8,669 nt of DNA from NCBI GenBank assembly GCA_031295725.1, contig JAUMNV010000062.1:1-8669 (forward strand), in the 5' to 3' direction. Positions 1 through 6,957 of the stretch are shown piece by piece (position 1 is the stretch's first letter; each line of letters begins with the position of its first letter). Source of the stretch: Collinsella sp. GTDB taxonomy: Bacteria > Actinomycetota > Coriobacteriia > Coriobacteriales > Coriobacteriaceae. The notes under the pieces are model-generated. The model did no database searches and was not told the origin of the DNA. It was given only the letters and a program-made list of their open reading frames with translations. A program made the translations under genes and the position numbers.

Positions 1-236
1 AGCTCCGGATGCTCCGCCAGACCCGTGAGCTTGCGGACGAGCTCTTGCGGGCGGTTCTCGGCAAAATGGCGGTATCCCACCTGGATAGCCGCGATGGTCT
101 CATTGACACCGACGGTCTTGGACACGGCAATCAAACGCGCGCCATCGTGGGGCCTCCCAGCGCGATCGAGCGCGGCATAGAAACGCTCGAGTATCTGCTC
201 GCGGCGAGTGCGCATTACATCCAAATAGTTATCCAT
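1..236 (-). CDS. yggS: YggS/YlmE family PLP-binding protein, 5' part only
   Basis: N-terminal 78 codons of a YggS/YlmE/PROSC-type pyridoxal-phosphate homeostasis protein; the rest lies beyond the low-coordinate edge. Reading the minus strand from the ATG at 236-234 gives a protein beginning MDNYLDVMRTRREQ. The family hallmarks follow: LIAVSKTVGVNETI (the lysine of AVSK corresponds to the Schiff-base lysine of the family) and then GYRHFAENRPQEL, matching the conserved FGEN-Q-E stretch. The family is a fold-type III, single-domain cytosolic protein that buffers PLP; no enzymatic activity is firmly established. A GGAGG ribosome binding site (246-250) lies 9 nt upstream of the ATG and fixes the start. 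In Gram-positive division clusters this gene (ylmE) usually lies just after ylmD and before sepF; here it follows phoU. Family assignment is firm from motifs; function beyond PLP binding is inferred. Confidence 0.9.
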   Translation of the reverse strand, partial: MDNYLDVMRTRREQILERFYAALDRAGRPHDGARLIAVSKTVGVNETIAAIQVGYRHFAENRPQELVRKLTGLAEHPE

Positions 237-286
237 TGCCAATCGCCTCCGCTAACAGCACAACAAGTAATCCCATGCTAGCGCAA

Positions 287-318
287 GAGCGCGGCCCCGC
301 ATCCGCAAGGCCGCGCTC
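287..318 (-). terminator. GC-rich hairpin after phoU, possible terminator
   Basis: A perfect 10-bp inverted repeat (GAGCGCGGCC / GGCCGCGCTC, arms 287-296 and 309-318, 12-nt loop) lies 37 nt beyond the phoU stop, between phoU and yggS. It would form a very stable RNA hairpin at the end of the pgeF-pst-phoU transcript. The flanking U-tract on the minus strand is poor (TTGCGC), so it is not a textbook intrinsic terminator. It could instead be a 3'-end stabiliser or an attenuator between phoU and yggS. Confidence 0.45.
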
Positions 319-355
319 CCTCAGGTATTTACAATCTCTCAACGAACGGGGCTAC

Positions 356-1213
356 CTACTCCTCGTCGTCCTCACCATCATCCTCGTCCTCAAGATGATC
401 CAACAGGTAGCGAAGACCCTCGCTCACCTCGTTAGCGGGCACCTTGGCAACAAAGCGCGCATCGACGGCAGGCCTCATGATGACGCCCTCGCCCGAAGGC
501 ACGCGCATGCTCTCGAGCTCATCCTCGTCCGTGCACGCAATATCGCCGGCAGTCATACGCTGTCCGGTCAAAAGGAAGGTTAGACGGCAGGCGGCATCGA
601 TCGAAATCGAGGCGATGCGATCGAGATAGCGCGAGACCATGATGGCGCGGCGCAGATCGTCATAGTTGCTGTCGTCGTCCATAAAATCGCCTGTGTCCAT
701 GCGGTTAAAGGTACGGAAGAACTTCTCGTACGCCGCATGCACCGGCTCATCCTCAACGGCCAGGTTGCAGATGATGGACATGTCGTTGGTGACGAGCGCG
801 GACAGCGACGAGCCCAGCACCTGGTACACGGCCTCGGCCTCGGCCTCAACCGTGCCGACGAGCTCCTGAGGCAGCGAGATGTCGGCCTTGACCATGTGAC
901 GCGTGGCGCGGCAGATCTGGCGAACCTTATCGGTCATGCGCTGCAGGTTAAAGTCGACGTAGATAATCGTCTGCAGCAAACGGAAGTCGGAGGCGACCGG
1001 CGACTGCGTAGCAATCAGGTTGTAGCACACGGCCTCCAAGTTGGCGCAGCGAGCATCAATCGAAAGCGTGCGCTTCTTGGTCTTGGTGGCGAGCTTGCGG
1101 TCGTCGGTCACATAGGCCTTCACGGCGTCGTGAAGGGCAAGATCGACGGCCTCGTAGATACTCAGCATCTCGTGACGGGCCTCGATGAGCTGACGGGAAA
1201 ACAGTTTGCGCAT
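356..1213 (-). CDS. phoU: Phosphate transport/signalling regulator PhoU
   Basis: 285-aa PhoU-family protein, last gene of the pst operon. Known role of the family: a cytosolic, mostly helical protein that links the Pst transporter to the phosphate-sensing two-component system and restrains uptake or signalling when phosphate is plentiful. Two PhoU repeats are visible: residues about 1-108 (with QSPVASDFRLL at 70-80 and DFNLQRMTDKVRQI at 87-100) and about 115-215 (with SRYLDRIASISIDAA at 194-208). Oddities: the usual E/DxxxD metal motif (commonly ERxxD) is QRMTD in repeat 1 and DRIAS in repeat 2, so each has lost one acidic residue. The protein also has about 65 extra C-terminal residues ending in an acidic tail (LEDEDDGEDDEE), longer than the usual 215-235 aa. 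The ATG has GGAG (1220-1223) 6 nt upstream. It is 92 nt downstream of pstB; no phoR/phoB-type gene is visible in the window. Confidence 0.93.
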   Translation of the reverse strand: MRKLFSRQLIEARHEMLSIYEAVDLALHDAVKAYVTDDRKLATKTKKRTLSIDARCANLEAVCYNLIATQSPVASDFRLLQTIIYVDFNLQRMTDKVRQICRATRHMVKADISLPQELVGTVEAEAEAVYQVLGSSLSALVTNDMSIICNLAVEDEPVHAAYEKFFRTFNRMDTGDFMDDDSNYDDLRRAIMVSRYLDRIASISIDAACRLTFLLTGQRMTAGDIACTDEDELESMRVPSGEGVIMRPAVDARFVAKVPANEVSEGLRYLLDHLEDEDDGEDDEE

Positions 1214-1233
1214 GGTTCACTCCAATCAGTTGG

Positions 1234-1285
1234 GTGCGGTCATGCCGCCCGCACAGTGAATACGCACCGGACCAGGTCCGATCGG
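1234..1285 (-). repeat. Inverted-repeat cluster between pstB and phoU
   Basis: The 92-nt pstB-phoU gap (1214-1305) contains two independent inverted repeats. One is CGGACC-A-GGTCCG at 1268-1280 (6-bp arms, 1-nt centre on the plus strand). The other is GTGCGG (1234-1239) with CCGCAC (1249-1254), 9-nt loop. An overlapping palindrome CCGATCGG at 1278-1285 could pair instead with CCGATC at 1302-1307, next to the pstB stop. A 7-mer CGCACCG occurs twice (1263-1269, 1298-1304). There is no U-tract, so a full terminator is unlikely. RNA processing, stability control or an operator are alternatives. This is the only sizeable gap inside an otherwise tight operon. Confidence 0.5.
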
Positions 1286-1305
1286 CTTGGGACTAGTCGC
1301 ACCGA

Positions 1306-2109
<804 letters not shown>

Positions 2110-2121
2110 GGGACTCCTTAA

Positions 2122-3027
2122 CTAGCGACGCTTACGCGACAGGAAGCGCGCAAACAGGTTGAAGGCCAGAATGATCACCATCAGCAAGAGCGCGGTGCCG
2201 TAGGCTGCGTTCATGTTGATGCCGTCGTTGGCAAGCAGGTACAGATGGACCGTCATGGGGCGGCCGGAATCGAGCGGCGAGATAGGTAGATTGATGGCCT
2301 GGCCCATGGTGTAGAGCACCACCGCGGTCTCGCCGATGGCACGGCCGATGGCAAGGACGATGCCCGTGGCAATACGGCCAAAGGCAGAAGGAAGCACGAT
2401 CTTGGAGACAACCTGCCACTTGGTGGCGCCCAGGCCGTACGCGCCCCAACGGATATAGCGCGGAACGGCGCGAATGGCCTCTTCGGTGGTGCGCATGACG
2501 ATGGGGAGCATCAAGAGCGCGAGTGCCAGAGCGGCAGAGACCATCGAAAGGCCCAGGCCCATAGCCTCGACAAACAAGGCGTAGCCAAACAGGCCCATAA
2601 CGATGGAGGGCACCGAGGCCAAAGCGTCAGCAGCGTAGCGAATGAGCTCGACGACCTTGCCCTGCTTGGCGTACTCGGCCAGATAGACGGCTGCCAGCAC
2701 AGCGATCGGCGTGCAGATAAGCATGGCGAGCGCCGTCACGTAGACGGTCGAGACGATCGTGGGCCAAATTCCGCCCTCGGCGTTGACGCCCTGGGGCCAA
2801 CCGAAGATAAAGTCGAGCGAGATGTGTGGCAGGCCGTTGATGACCACGTAGGCGATGATAGCGACCAGCACCAGCGTGGTGATGTAGGCAGCGGCACGAA
2901 ACACGCCAAGCATGATCTTGTTGGACAGGTCCTTGTTGATGCGGCCCTTCTTGCCGTGGGAAAGGGCACGCTTGATGCGCTCGCGCGACGAGGTCGTATC
3001 GACCGTCGTGTCAACGGAATCGGACAT
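2122..3027 (-). CDS. pstA: Phosphate ABC transporter permease PstA
   Basis: 301-aa integral membrane subunit pairing with PstC to form the phosphate channel. The cytosolic N-terminus (about 40 aa, basic) is followed by a first membrane helix at about 41-63 and the periplasm-side or external segment LPHISLDFIFGWPQG. A BPD_transp_1 core then has helices near 91-117, 138-158, 160-180 and 218-240 and one near the C-terminus. The EAA-type coupling loop that contacts PstB is visible at about 194-216 (WGAYGLGATKWQVVSKIVLP), followed by GRAIGET (228-234), conserved in both Pst permeases. The start is ATG at 3027; its purine-rich ribosome binding site (GAGGGGG, 3034-3040) overlaps the last codons of pstC, whose stop is only 3 nt upstream. 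That arrangement suggests coupled translation. PstA rather than PstC is chosen from its place after pstC and its shorter external segment. Confidence 0.96.
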   Translation of the reverse strand: MSDSVDTTVDTTSSRERIKRALSHGKKGRINKDLSNKIMLGVFRAAAYITTLVLVAIIAYVVINGLPHISLDFIFGWPQGVNAEGGIWPTIVSTVYVTALAMLICTPIAVLAAVYLAEYAKQGKVVELIRYAADALASVPSIVMGLFGYALFVEAMGLGLSMVSAALALALLMLPIVMRTTEEAIRAVPRYIRWGAYGLGATKWQVVSKIVLPSAFGRIATGIVLAIGRAIGETAVVLYTMGQAINLPISPLDSGRPMTVHLYLLANDGINMNAAYGTALLLMVIILAFNLFARFLSRKRR

Positions 3028-3030
3028 AGC

Positions 3031-3957
3031 CTACCCCCTCTTCTTCTTGGAAATCAGACGGACGATGCCCACCAGCGTGGCGGAGATGATAAACAGGACC
3101 ACACCCATGCCGAACAGCGCCGAGCGGTGCAGACCCGAGGAATAGCTCATGTCGAGCGCAATCTGGCTCGTGAGCGTCGAGATGGGGCTCGCAATGCTGT
3201 CGGGAATAACCGGGGCGTTACCTACGACCATGAGCACGGCCATGGTCTCGCCGATGGCACGGCCCATACCCAGCACGATGGCATCAACGATACCCAGCTT
3301 CGCGGCAGGTAGCACGACCTTATAGATGGTCTGCCACTTGGTGGCGCCCATGGCATACGATGCCTCGCGAATGCCCATGGGAATGGAATTGAGAGCATCG
3401 ATGGTGAGCGTGGTGATGGTAGGGACGATCATGATGGCGAGCACAAACCACGCCGTCAGCGCACCAAAACCAAGGCCGCCGGTCAGTTGTGCGATAAACG
3501 GGCGGATGATGATCATGCCAAAGAAGCCGTAGATGATGGAGGGTATGCCCGCCAGCAGGTCAACGGCGGGGCTGATGAGCTTACGCACGCGCTTGCTGGC
3601 AATCTCGACCAGGTAAACGGCCGTACCCACGCCCAGCGGCACGCCCATGGCGAGCGCACCGACGGTCACCAGACCCGAGCCGGCAAGCAGCGACAAGATG
3701 CCGTAGTGGCCCTCGGAAGGCGCCCACGTAAAGCTAAAGAAGTCCGCCAGACCGATGTCAGTAAAGACGGGCAGCGCCGAGTACGTGGTAAAGACAAAAA
3801 TCAGGATGACGGTAACGACCGCCAAGAACGCGCAGGCAAAGAAAATCCACTGCAGCGCCTTCTCCTTGATATAGGTACTGCGCGATACGAGCGCCAGCTC
3901 GCGCTTCTTGGGCGTCTGAACATTCTGCTCAGTCTGGGAGTTTTCCTGTGCTTCCAT
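3031..3957 (-). CDS. pstC: Phosphate ABC transporter permease PstC
   Basis: 308-aa membrane subunit, partner of PstA. The N-terminus is cytosolic and polar (about 35 aa), followed by the first membrane helix (about 37-58) and the loop ALPVFTDIGLADFFSFTWAPSEGHYG, typical of PstC. The core permease has the coupling loop REASYAMGATKWQTIYKVVL (198-217) and GRAIGET (232-238). About six helices are visible, the last ending in basic SKKKRG. Start choice: a GTG in the same frame at 3966 would overlap pstS by 8 nt but has AAGGGG (3968-3973) only 1 nt upstream. The ATG at 3957 has that same site 10 nt upstream, so I start there; the pstS TAG stop then ends one base before it. This tight junction, with the ribosome binding site inside pstS, points to co-translation. 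Confidence 0.96.
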   Translation of the reverse strand: MEAQENSQTEQNVQTPKKRELALVSRSTYIKEKALQWIFFACAFLAVVTVILIFVFTTYSALPVFTDIGLADFFSFTWAPSEGHYGILSLLAGSGLVTVGALAMGVPLGVGTAVYLVEIASKRVRKLISPAVDLLAGIPSIIYGFFGMIIIRPFIAQLTGGLGFGALTAWFVLAIMIVPTITTLTIDALNSIPMGIREASYAMGATKWQTIYKVVLPAAKLGIVDAIVLGMGRAIGETMAVLMVVGNAPVIPDSIASPISTLTSQIALDMSYSSGLHRSALFGMGVVLFIISATLVGIVRLISKKKRG

Positions 3958-3958
3958 G

Positions 3959-4795
3959 CTACTCACTCCCCTTCTCGTCGTTGGTGACGGGAATAAAGCC
4001 CGCCTCGCGAATCTGCTTGTCCATCTTTTCGGACGTCACATAGTCGATGTAATCCTGCGCCTGCTGCGAAGGCGCACCCTTCACAAAGAAGTAAAGGTCG
4101 CGCGAGATGGGATAGCCGCCACTCGCGACCGTCTTCTCGAACGCCTCAACATGATTGACCGAGACGGCCTTGACCGAGGTATTGGCGTTGAGGCTATCGA
4201 CGAAGCCCAGTGAAATGTAGCCGATGGCCCCACGCGAACGAGATACCACGTCGCGCACCTGGCCCGTACCCGAAAGAACAGCCGAGCGGCGATCGAACGG
4301 CGTGCCATCCATCACGATGGTACGGAAGGCCTCGCGCGTACCGGACGCCTCGTCTCGGTTGATGACCTGAATCCTCAGGTCCTCGCCACCGACCTCTTTC
4401 CAATTGGTAATCTTGCCGGCGTAGATATCGCGGAGCTGCTCGGTCGAGAGGTTATCGACGGGGTTGTCGTCGTTCACGATGACCGCAATACCGTCGTGGG
4501 CAATGACGATGGGAGTCAGGCCCAGATCCTGTTCGTCGGCATTGAGCCCACGGGAGGAGCTGGCGATATCGGCCGTGCCGGCGCTGACGGCCTCGATCCC
4601 AGCGGAAGAACCCAAACCGGAAACGAGCACGTCGATGCCGGTCTCCTCCTTAAAGCCCTCGGCCGCAATCTCGGCGATAGGAAGGCAGGTCGTGGAGCCG
4701 GCCACGGTAATGGAAGAGGTAGAAGATCCCGAAGAACAGGCGCACAGCGTAAGCGTAAGCACAGCGGCGCTCAGGACCGATACGATCTTTCTCAT
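3959..4795 (-). CDS. pstS: Phosphate-binding lipoprotein PstS
   Basis: 278-aa solute-binding lipoprotein that captures phosphate outside the membrane and delivers it to PstC-PstA. A lipoprotein signal is clear: MRKI, a hydrophobic stretch, then LCAC with Cys20 as the likely lipidated residue, followed by a Ser-rich linker. Phosphate-site motifs of the PBP-like family are present: VAGSTT (31-36), SSRGL (80-84), AHDGIAVIVN (99-108) and NRDEASGTREAF (146-157). It is shorter than the E. coli protein but in the range of Gram-positive PstS. The ATG at 4795-4793 overlaps the pgeF TGA as ATGA, and no Shine-Dalgarno-like stretch precedes it (GGCGTGATGCT). No in-frame upstream start exists and the signal peptide begins exactly here, so the start is well supported. 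Translation probably depends on ribosomes finishing pgeF. Confidence 0.97.
   Translation of the reverse strand: MRKIVSVLSAAVLTLTLCACSSGSSTSSITVAGSTTCLPIAEIAAEGFKEETGIDVLVSGLGSSAGIEAVSAGTADIASSSRGLNADEQDLGLTPIVIAHDGIAVIVNDDNPVDNLSTEQLRDIYAGKITNWKEVGGEDLRIQVINRDEASGTREAFRTIVMDGTPFDRRSAVLSGTGQVRDVVSRSRGAIGYISLGFVDSLNANTSVKAVSVNHVEAFEKTVASGGYPISRDLYFFVKGAPSQQAQDYIDYVTSEKMDKQIREAGFIPVTNDEKGSE
3968..3973 (-). promoter_or_regulatory. Ribosome binding site deciding the pstC start
   Basis: AAGGGG on the minus strand, inside the last codons of pstS. It is 10 nt from the ATG at 3957 but only 1 nt from the in-frame GTG at 3966, so it favours the ATG and a pstC protein beginning MEAQENSQ. Confidence 0.75.
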
Positions 4796-5592
4796 AGCAT
4801 CACGCCGATCGCAGCATGGCGCCCACAGGTGCCGTCCTCGTTACGGTAGGAATAAAAGCGGTCGTTCTGACGCACGGTCGAAAGCTGGGTATCCACGATA
4901 TTATCCGCGTCGACACCGACATCTACCAGCGCCTCGCGAATGGCAGCGGAAAGATCGAGCATGCGAGAGGTATTCGCATCGATGCAAGAGAACTCGGCGG
5001 CAAAGCGATCCATGAGTTCCTGGGATACCTCATATTCGTCACCCAAGATATGGGGGCCGATATAGGCGGAAACGTCGCTCGCATCGCAACCGGCAGCATC
5101 GCAAAGCGCCTGGCACGCCTTGGCGGAAATACGTGCAATCGTGCCCTTCCAACCGGAGTGCACCACGGCAAATCCGCCGGGGGCCACCAGCACCACGGGA
5201 ACGCAGTCGGCAAAGCAGAGCAGCACGGGCACGTTATGCGCCGTGCAGACGATGGCATCACAGCCCTCGGCAATCTGCTCGCGAACGTCCTCAAGGTCAT
5301 CGGCGCCGTTCGAGGTCACCGCAACGATATGATCACCATGGACCTGATTGGGAACGAGCAGGTTGTGCTCGCACTCGGCGGCACCCATAGCCTCGAGCGC
5401 ACGACGACGATTTTCTTGAACAGCAAAGGGGTCATCGCCAACATGCGAGCCCAAGTTGAGTGAGGAGTACGCATCTTCGGAAACACCACCGGCACGCTCG
5501 GTGAAGGCAAAGCGAACATCGGATGTCGCGCCCTCCACCAACGTAACTCCATCATGGTCGACACGCGAAACTTTGTCCGCACGTGCTGCCAT
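4792..5592 (-). CDS. pgeF: PgeF/YlmD/LACC1-family purine nucleoside phosphorylase
   Basis: 266-aa cytosolic protein of the multicopper-polyphenol-oxidoreductase-like family (YfiH, YlmD, human LACC1/FAMIN). Bacterial and human members have been shown to phosphorolyse purine nucleosides and deaminate adenosine; in E. coli the same family edits cell-wall precursors. The metal-site residues are all present: His85 in NQVHGDHI, Cys130 in CFADCVPV and His145 in VVHSGWKGT. Further family blocks are LNLGSHVGDD (45-54), IGPHILGDEYEV (178-189, where Cys is more usual at the His) and DRFYSYRNEDGTCGRHAA (244-261). The start is ATG 5592 because AGGAGG (5600-5605) lies 7 nt upstream; an in-frame GTG at 5613 would bury that site. 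It is preceded by its own control region and the ftsZ terminator. Its TGA overlaps the pstS ATG, which makes it the first gene of the phosphate operon. Confidence 0.95.
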   Translation of the reverse strand: MAARADKVSRVDHDGVTLVEGATSDVRFAFTERAGGVSEDAYSSLNLGSHVGDDPFAVQENRRRALEAMGAAECEHNLLVPNQVHGDHIVAVTSNGADDLEDVREQIAEGCDAIVCTAHNVPVLLCFADCVPVVLVAPGGFAVVHSGWKGTIARISAKACQALCDAAGCDASDVSAYIGPHILGDEYEVSQELMDRFAAEFSCIDANTSRMLDLSAAIREALVDVGVDADNIVDTQLSTVRQNDRFYSYRNEDGTCGRHAAIGVML

Positions 5593-5599
5593 ACTAAAG

Positions 5600-5605
5600 C
5601 CTCCT
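5600..5605 (-). promoter_or_regulatory. Strong ribosome binding site of pgeF
   Basis: AGGAGG on the minus strand, 7 nt before the ATG at 5592. It rules out the longer reading from GTG 5613, which would place this site inside the coding region. It is also the only good Shine-Dalgarno site serving pgeF and, by coupling, pstS. Confidence 0.9.
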
Positions 5606-5620
5606 AATAACACAAGTACC

Positions 5621-5633
5621 GCGGCATCGCCGC
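5621..5633 (-). other. Small hairpin in the pgeF leader
   Basis: Perfect 5-bp inverted repeat GCGGC-ATC-GCCGC, extendable by GTA/TAC (5616-5618 with 5634-5636) across a two-base bulge. It lies 15 nt upstream of the pgeF ribosome binding site, within the expected 5' leader. It may be structural only; no riboswitch consensus was recognised. Confidence 0.35.
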
Positions 5634-5644
5634 TACAGCCCGCG

Positions 5645-5650
5645 TTTATA
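5645..5650 (-). promoter_or_regulatory. Candidate -10 element for the pgeF-pst operon
   Basis: TATAAA on the minus strand, about 53 nt upstream of the pgeF ATG. No good -35 lies 17 nt upstream (CTTTTA), which would suit an activator-dependent promoter. A second candidate is TATCCT at 5672-5677, closer to the repeat at 5698-5715 and so better placed for activation from it. I cannot choose between them from sequence alone. Confidence 0.35.
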
Positions 5651-5697
5651 CGGCTGTCATACTTCTCTAAAAGGATACCTGCTGCGCTGGAGGCAAT

Positions 5698-5715
5698 CGT
5701 AAAGGGAACGTAAAG
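5698..5715 (-). promoter_or_regulatory. PHO-box-like direct repeat upstream of pgeF-pstSCAB-phoU
   Basis: On the minus strand the 7-mer CTTTACG occurs twice (5709-5715 and 5698-5704) with TTCC between, an exact direct repeat with 11-bp period. This is the architecture of PhoB/PhoP operators: 7-bp direct repeats separated by 4 bp in E. coli, 11-bp repeat units in Streptomyces, and TTAACA-like repeats about 11 bp apart in Bacillus. The core TTTACG resembles the Bacillus repeat. It lies between the ftsZ terminator and pgeF, 105 nt before the pgeF ATG, where an operator for the phosphate operon would be expected. The regulator itself is not in the window. Confidence 0.55.
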
Positions 5716-5742
5716 AGATTGGAGGTTCTAGTTTACAAAGTC

Positions 5743-5776
5743 GAAATAAAAAGGGCGCGTCCATACGGACACGCCC
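5743..5776 (-). terminator. Intrinsic terminator of ftsZ
   Basis: Arms 5753-5762 and 5767-5776 form a 10-bp stem with a 4-nt loop. The one plus-strand mismatch (C/A) becomes a G-U wobble in the minus-strand RNA, which supports the minus strand as the functional one. A U-rich run (TTTTTATTT) follows the stem directly. The stem begins 26 nt after the ftsZ stop. This is a textbook rho-independent terminator, and it separates the division genes from the pgeF-pst operon. Confidence 0.92.
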
Positions 5777-5802
5777 CTGTGCACAACAATGCAAAGAACG
5801 AC

Positions 5803-6957
5803 TTAGAAGCTACCGCGCTTCAGGAAGTCGGGAAGCTCGAACTGATCGTTGCCGAAGTTAGGAAGCTCGGTGCCACCGACGTTGCGGGTCGGAGCGGCCT
5901 GAGCCGGACTCGTGGCAGGAGCGGTGCGCTGCGGCTCAGCGGAGGCAGCGGCCTTGCTCTGAGACTGCTGAGCAGCAAAGAGCTCGTCCTGACGGTTGAC
6001 GTTGGAGTCGGAGAAGCCCGTAGCGATGACGGTGATACGCACCTGATCGCCCAGGGACTCGTCGACAACGGTACCGAAGATGATGTTGGCCTCGGGGTCG
6101 ACGGCGTTGGCGACAACGTCGGCGGCGTCGCTGATCTCCTGGATGCCCAGGTCCTTGGAACCGGCGATGGAGAGCAGCACGCGCGTGGCGCCATCGATGG
6201 AACTCTCGAGCAGCGGGCTGGAGATGGCCTGCTGGGCAGCGTCGACGGCACGGGTGTCCCCAGAAGAGGTACCGATACCCATCATGGCGGTACCGGCCTG
6301 CTTCATGATGGTCTTAACATCGGCGAAGTCCAGGTTGATGATACCGGGGACGGTGATGAGGTCGGTGATGCCCTGGGTGCCCTGGGAAAGGACGCCATCG
6401 GCAATCGCGAAGGCCTCGAGCATGGTGGTCTTCTTCTCGGCGATGTCGAGCAGCTTATCGTTAGGGATGACGATCATGGTGTCGACGCAATCGGAGAGGG
6501 TCTTAATGCCCTCCTCGGCGCTCTTCTTGCGCTTGCGGCCCTCGAAGGTGAAGGGCTTGGTCACGACGGCGACGGTCAGCGCACCGACCTCGTTCATCGC
6601 GATATCGGCAACGATGGGAGCAGCGCCGGTACCGGTGCCACCGCCCTCGCCGCAGGTGATGAACACCATGTCGGCGCCAGCGAGCGCCTCGGCAATGTCG
6701 TCGCGGGACTCATCGGCAGCCTTGCGGCCAACCTCGGGGTTGGCGCCGGCGCCCAGGCCGCGGGTAAGGTCGGTGCCGATGTGCACCTTGATATCGGCAT
6801 CAGAGATCGCGAGTGCCTGAGCATCGGTGTTGATGGCAACAAACTCGACGCCGCGGATGCCCTCTTCGATCATTCGATTGACCGCGTTGGTACCGCCGCC
6901 GCCGACGCCGACCACCTTAATGACGGCAAGGTAGTTGTTGATCTCTGTCTCGTGCAT
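5803..6957 (-). CDS. ftsZ: Cell division GTPase FtsZ
   Basis: 384-aa tubulin homologue that polymerises into the Z-ring at midcell. Visible elements are GVGGGGTNAVNRM (17-29), the glycine-rich tubulin signature GGGTGTGAAP (105-114, preceded by ITCGE rather than the more common TAGM/TAGE), and the T7 synergy loop NLDFADV (208-214) with Asp210 and Asp213. A disordered Ala/Gln/Pro linker spans about 317-360, and the C-terminal peptide is FELPDFLKRGSF (373-384), of the actinobacterial DxPDFLK type that binds partners such as SepF. A second similar segment, ELPNF, lies at 364-368. Start: GGAGGA (6963-6968) is 5 nt before the ATG at 6957; an in-frame ATG at 6987 would put this site inside the gene. 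Preceded by a 199-nt regulatory gap, followed by a strong terminator. Confidence 0.98.
   Translation of the reverse strand: MHETEINNYLAVIKVVGVGGGGTNAVNRMIEEGIRGVEFVAINTDAQALAISDADIKVHIGTDLTRGLGAGANPEVGRKAADESRDDIAEALAGADMVFITCGEGGGTGTGAAPIVADIAMNEVGALTVAVVTKPFTFEGRKRKKSAEEGIKTLSDCVDTMIVIPNDKLLDIAEKKTTMLEAFAIADGVLSQGTQGITDLITVPGIINLDFADVKTIMKQAGTAMMGIGTSSGDTRAVDAAQQAISSPLLESSIDGATRVLLSIAGSKDLGIQEISDAADVVANAVDPEANIIFGTVVDESLGDQVRITVIATGFSDSNVNRQDELFAAQQSQSKAAASAEPQRTAPATSPAQAAPTRNVGGTELPNFGNDQFELPDFLKRGSF

Noticed and set aside
3958..3966. pstC start at GTG 3966
   Set aside because: Its ribosome binding site would be only 1 nt away; the ATG at 3957 has a 10-nt spacing and follows the pstS stop cleanly.
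5593..5613. Longer pgeF reading from GTG 5613
   Set aside because: It would place the strong AGGAGG site inside the coding region; the ATG at 5592 has ideal spacing.
5654..5660. CTGTCAT on the plus strand, identical to an E. coli PHO-box half-site
   Set aside because: The second half-site at the required 11-bp distance reads CTCTAAA, a poor match, and the orientation is opposite to the operon. The CTTTACG repeat nearby is a better candidate.
5593..5742. Riboswitch in the leader of the pgeF-pst operon
   Set aside because: Only a small 5-bp hairpin is present and no known riboswitch consensus (for example purine or guanidine type) could be recognised.
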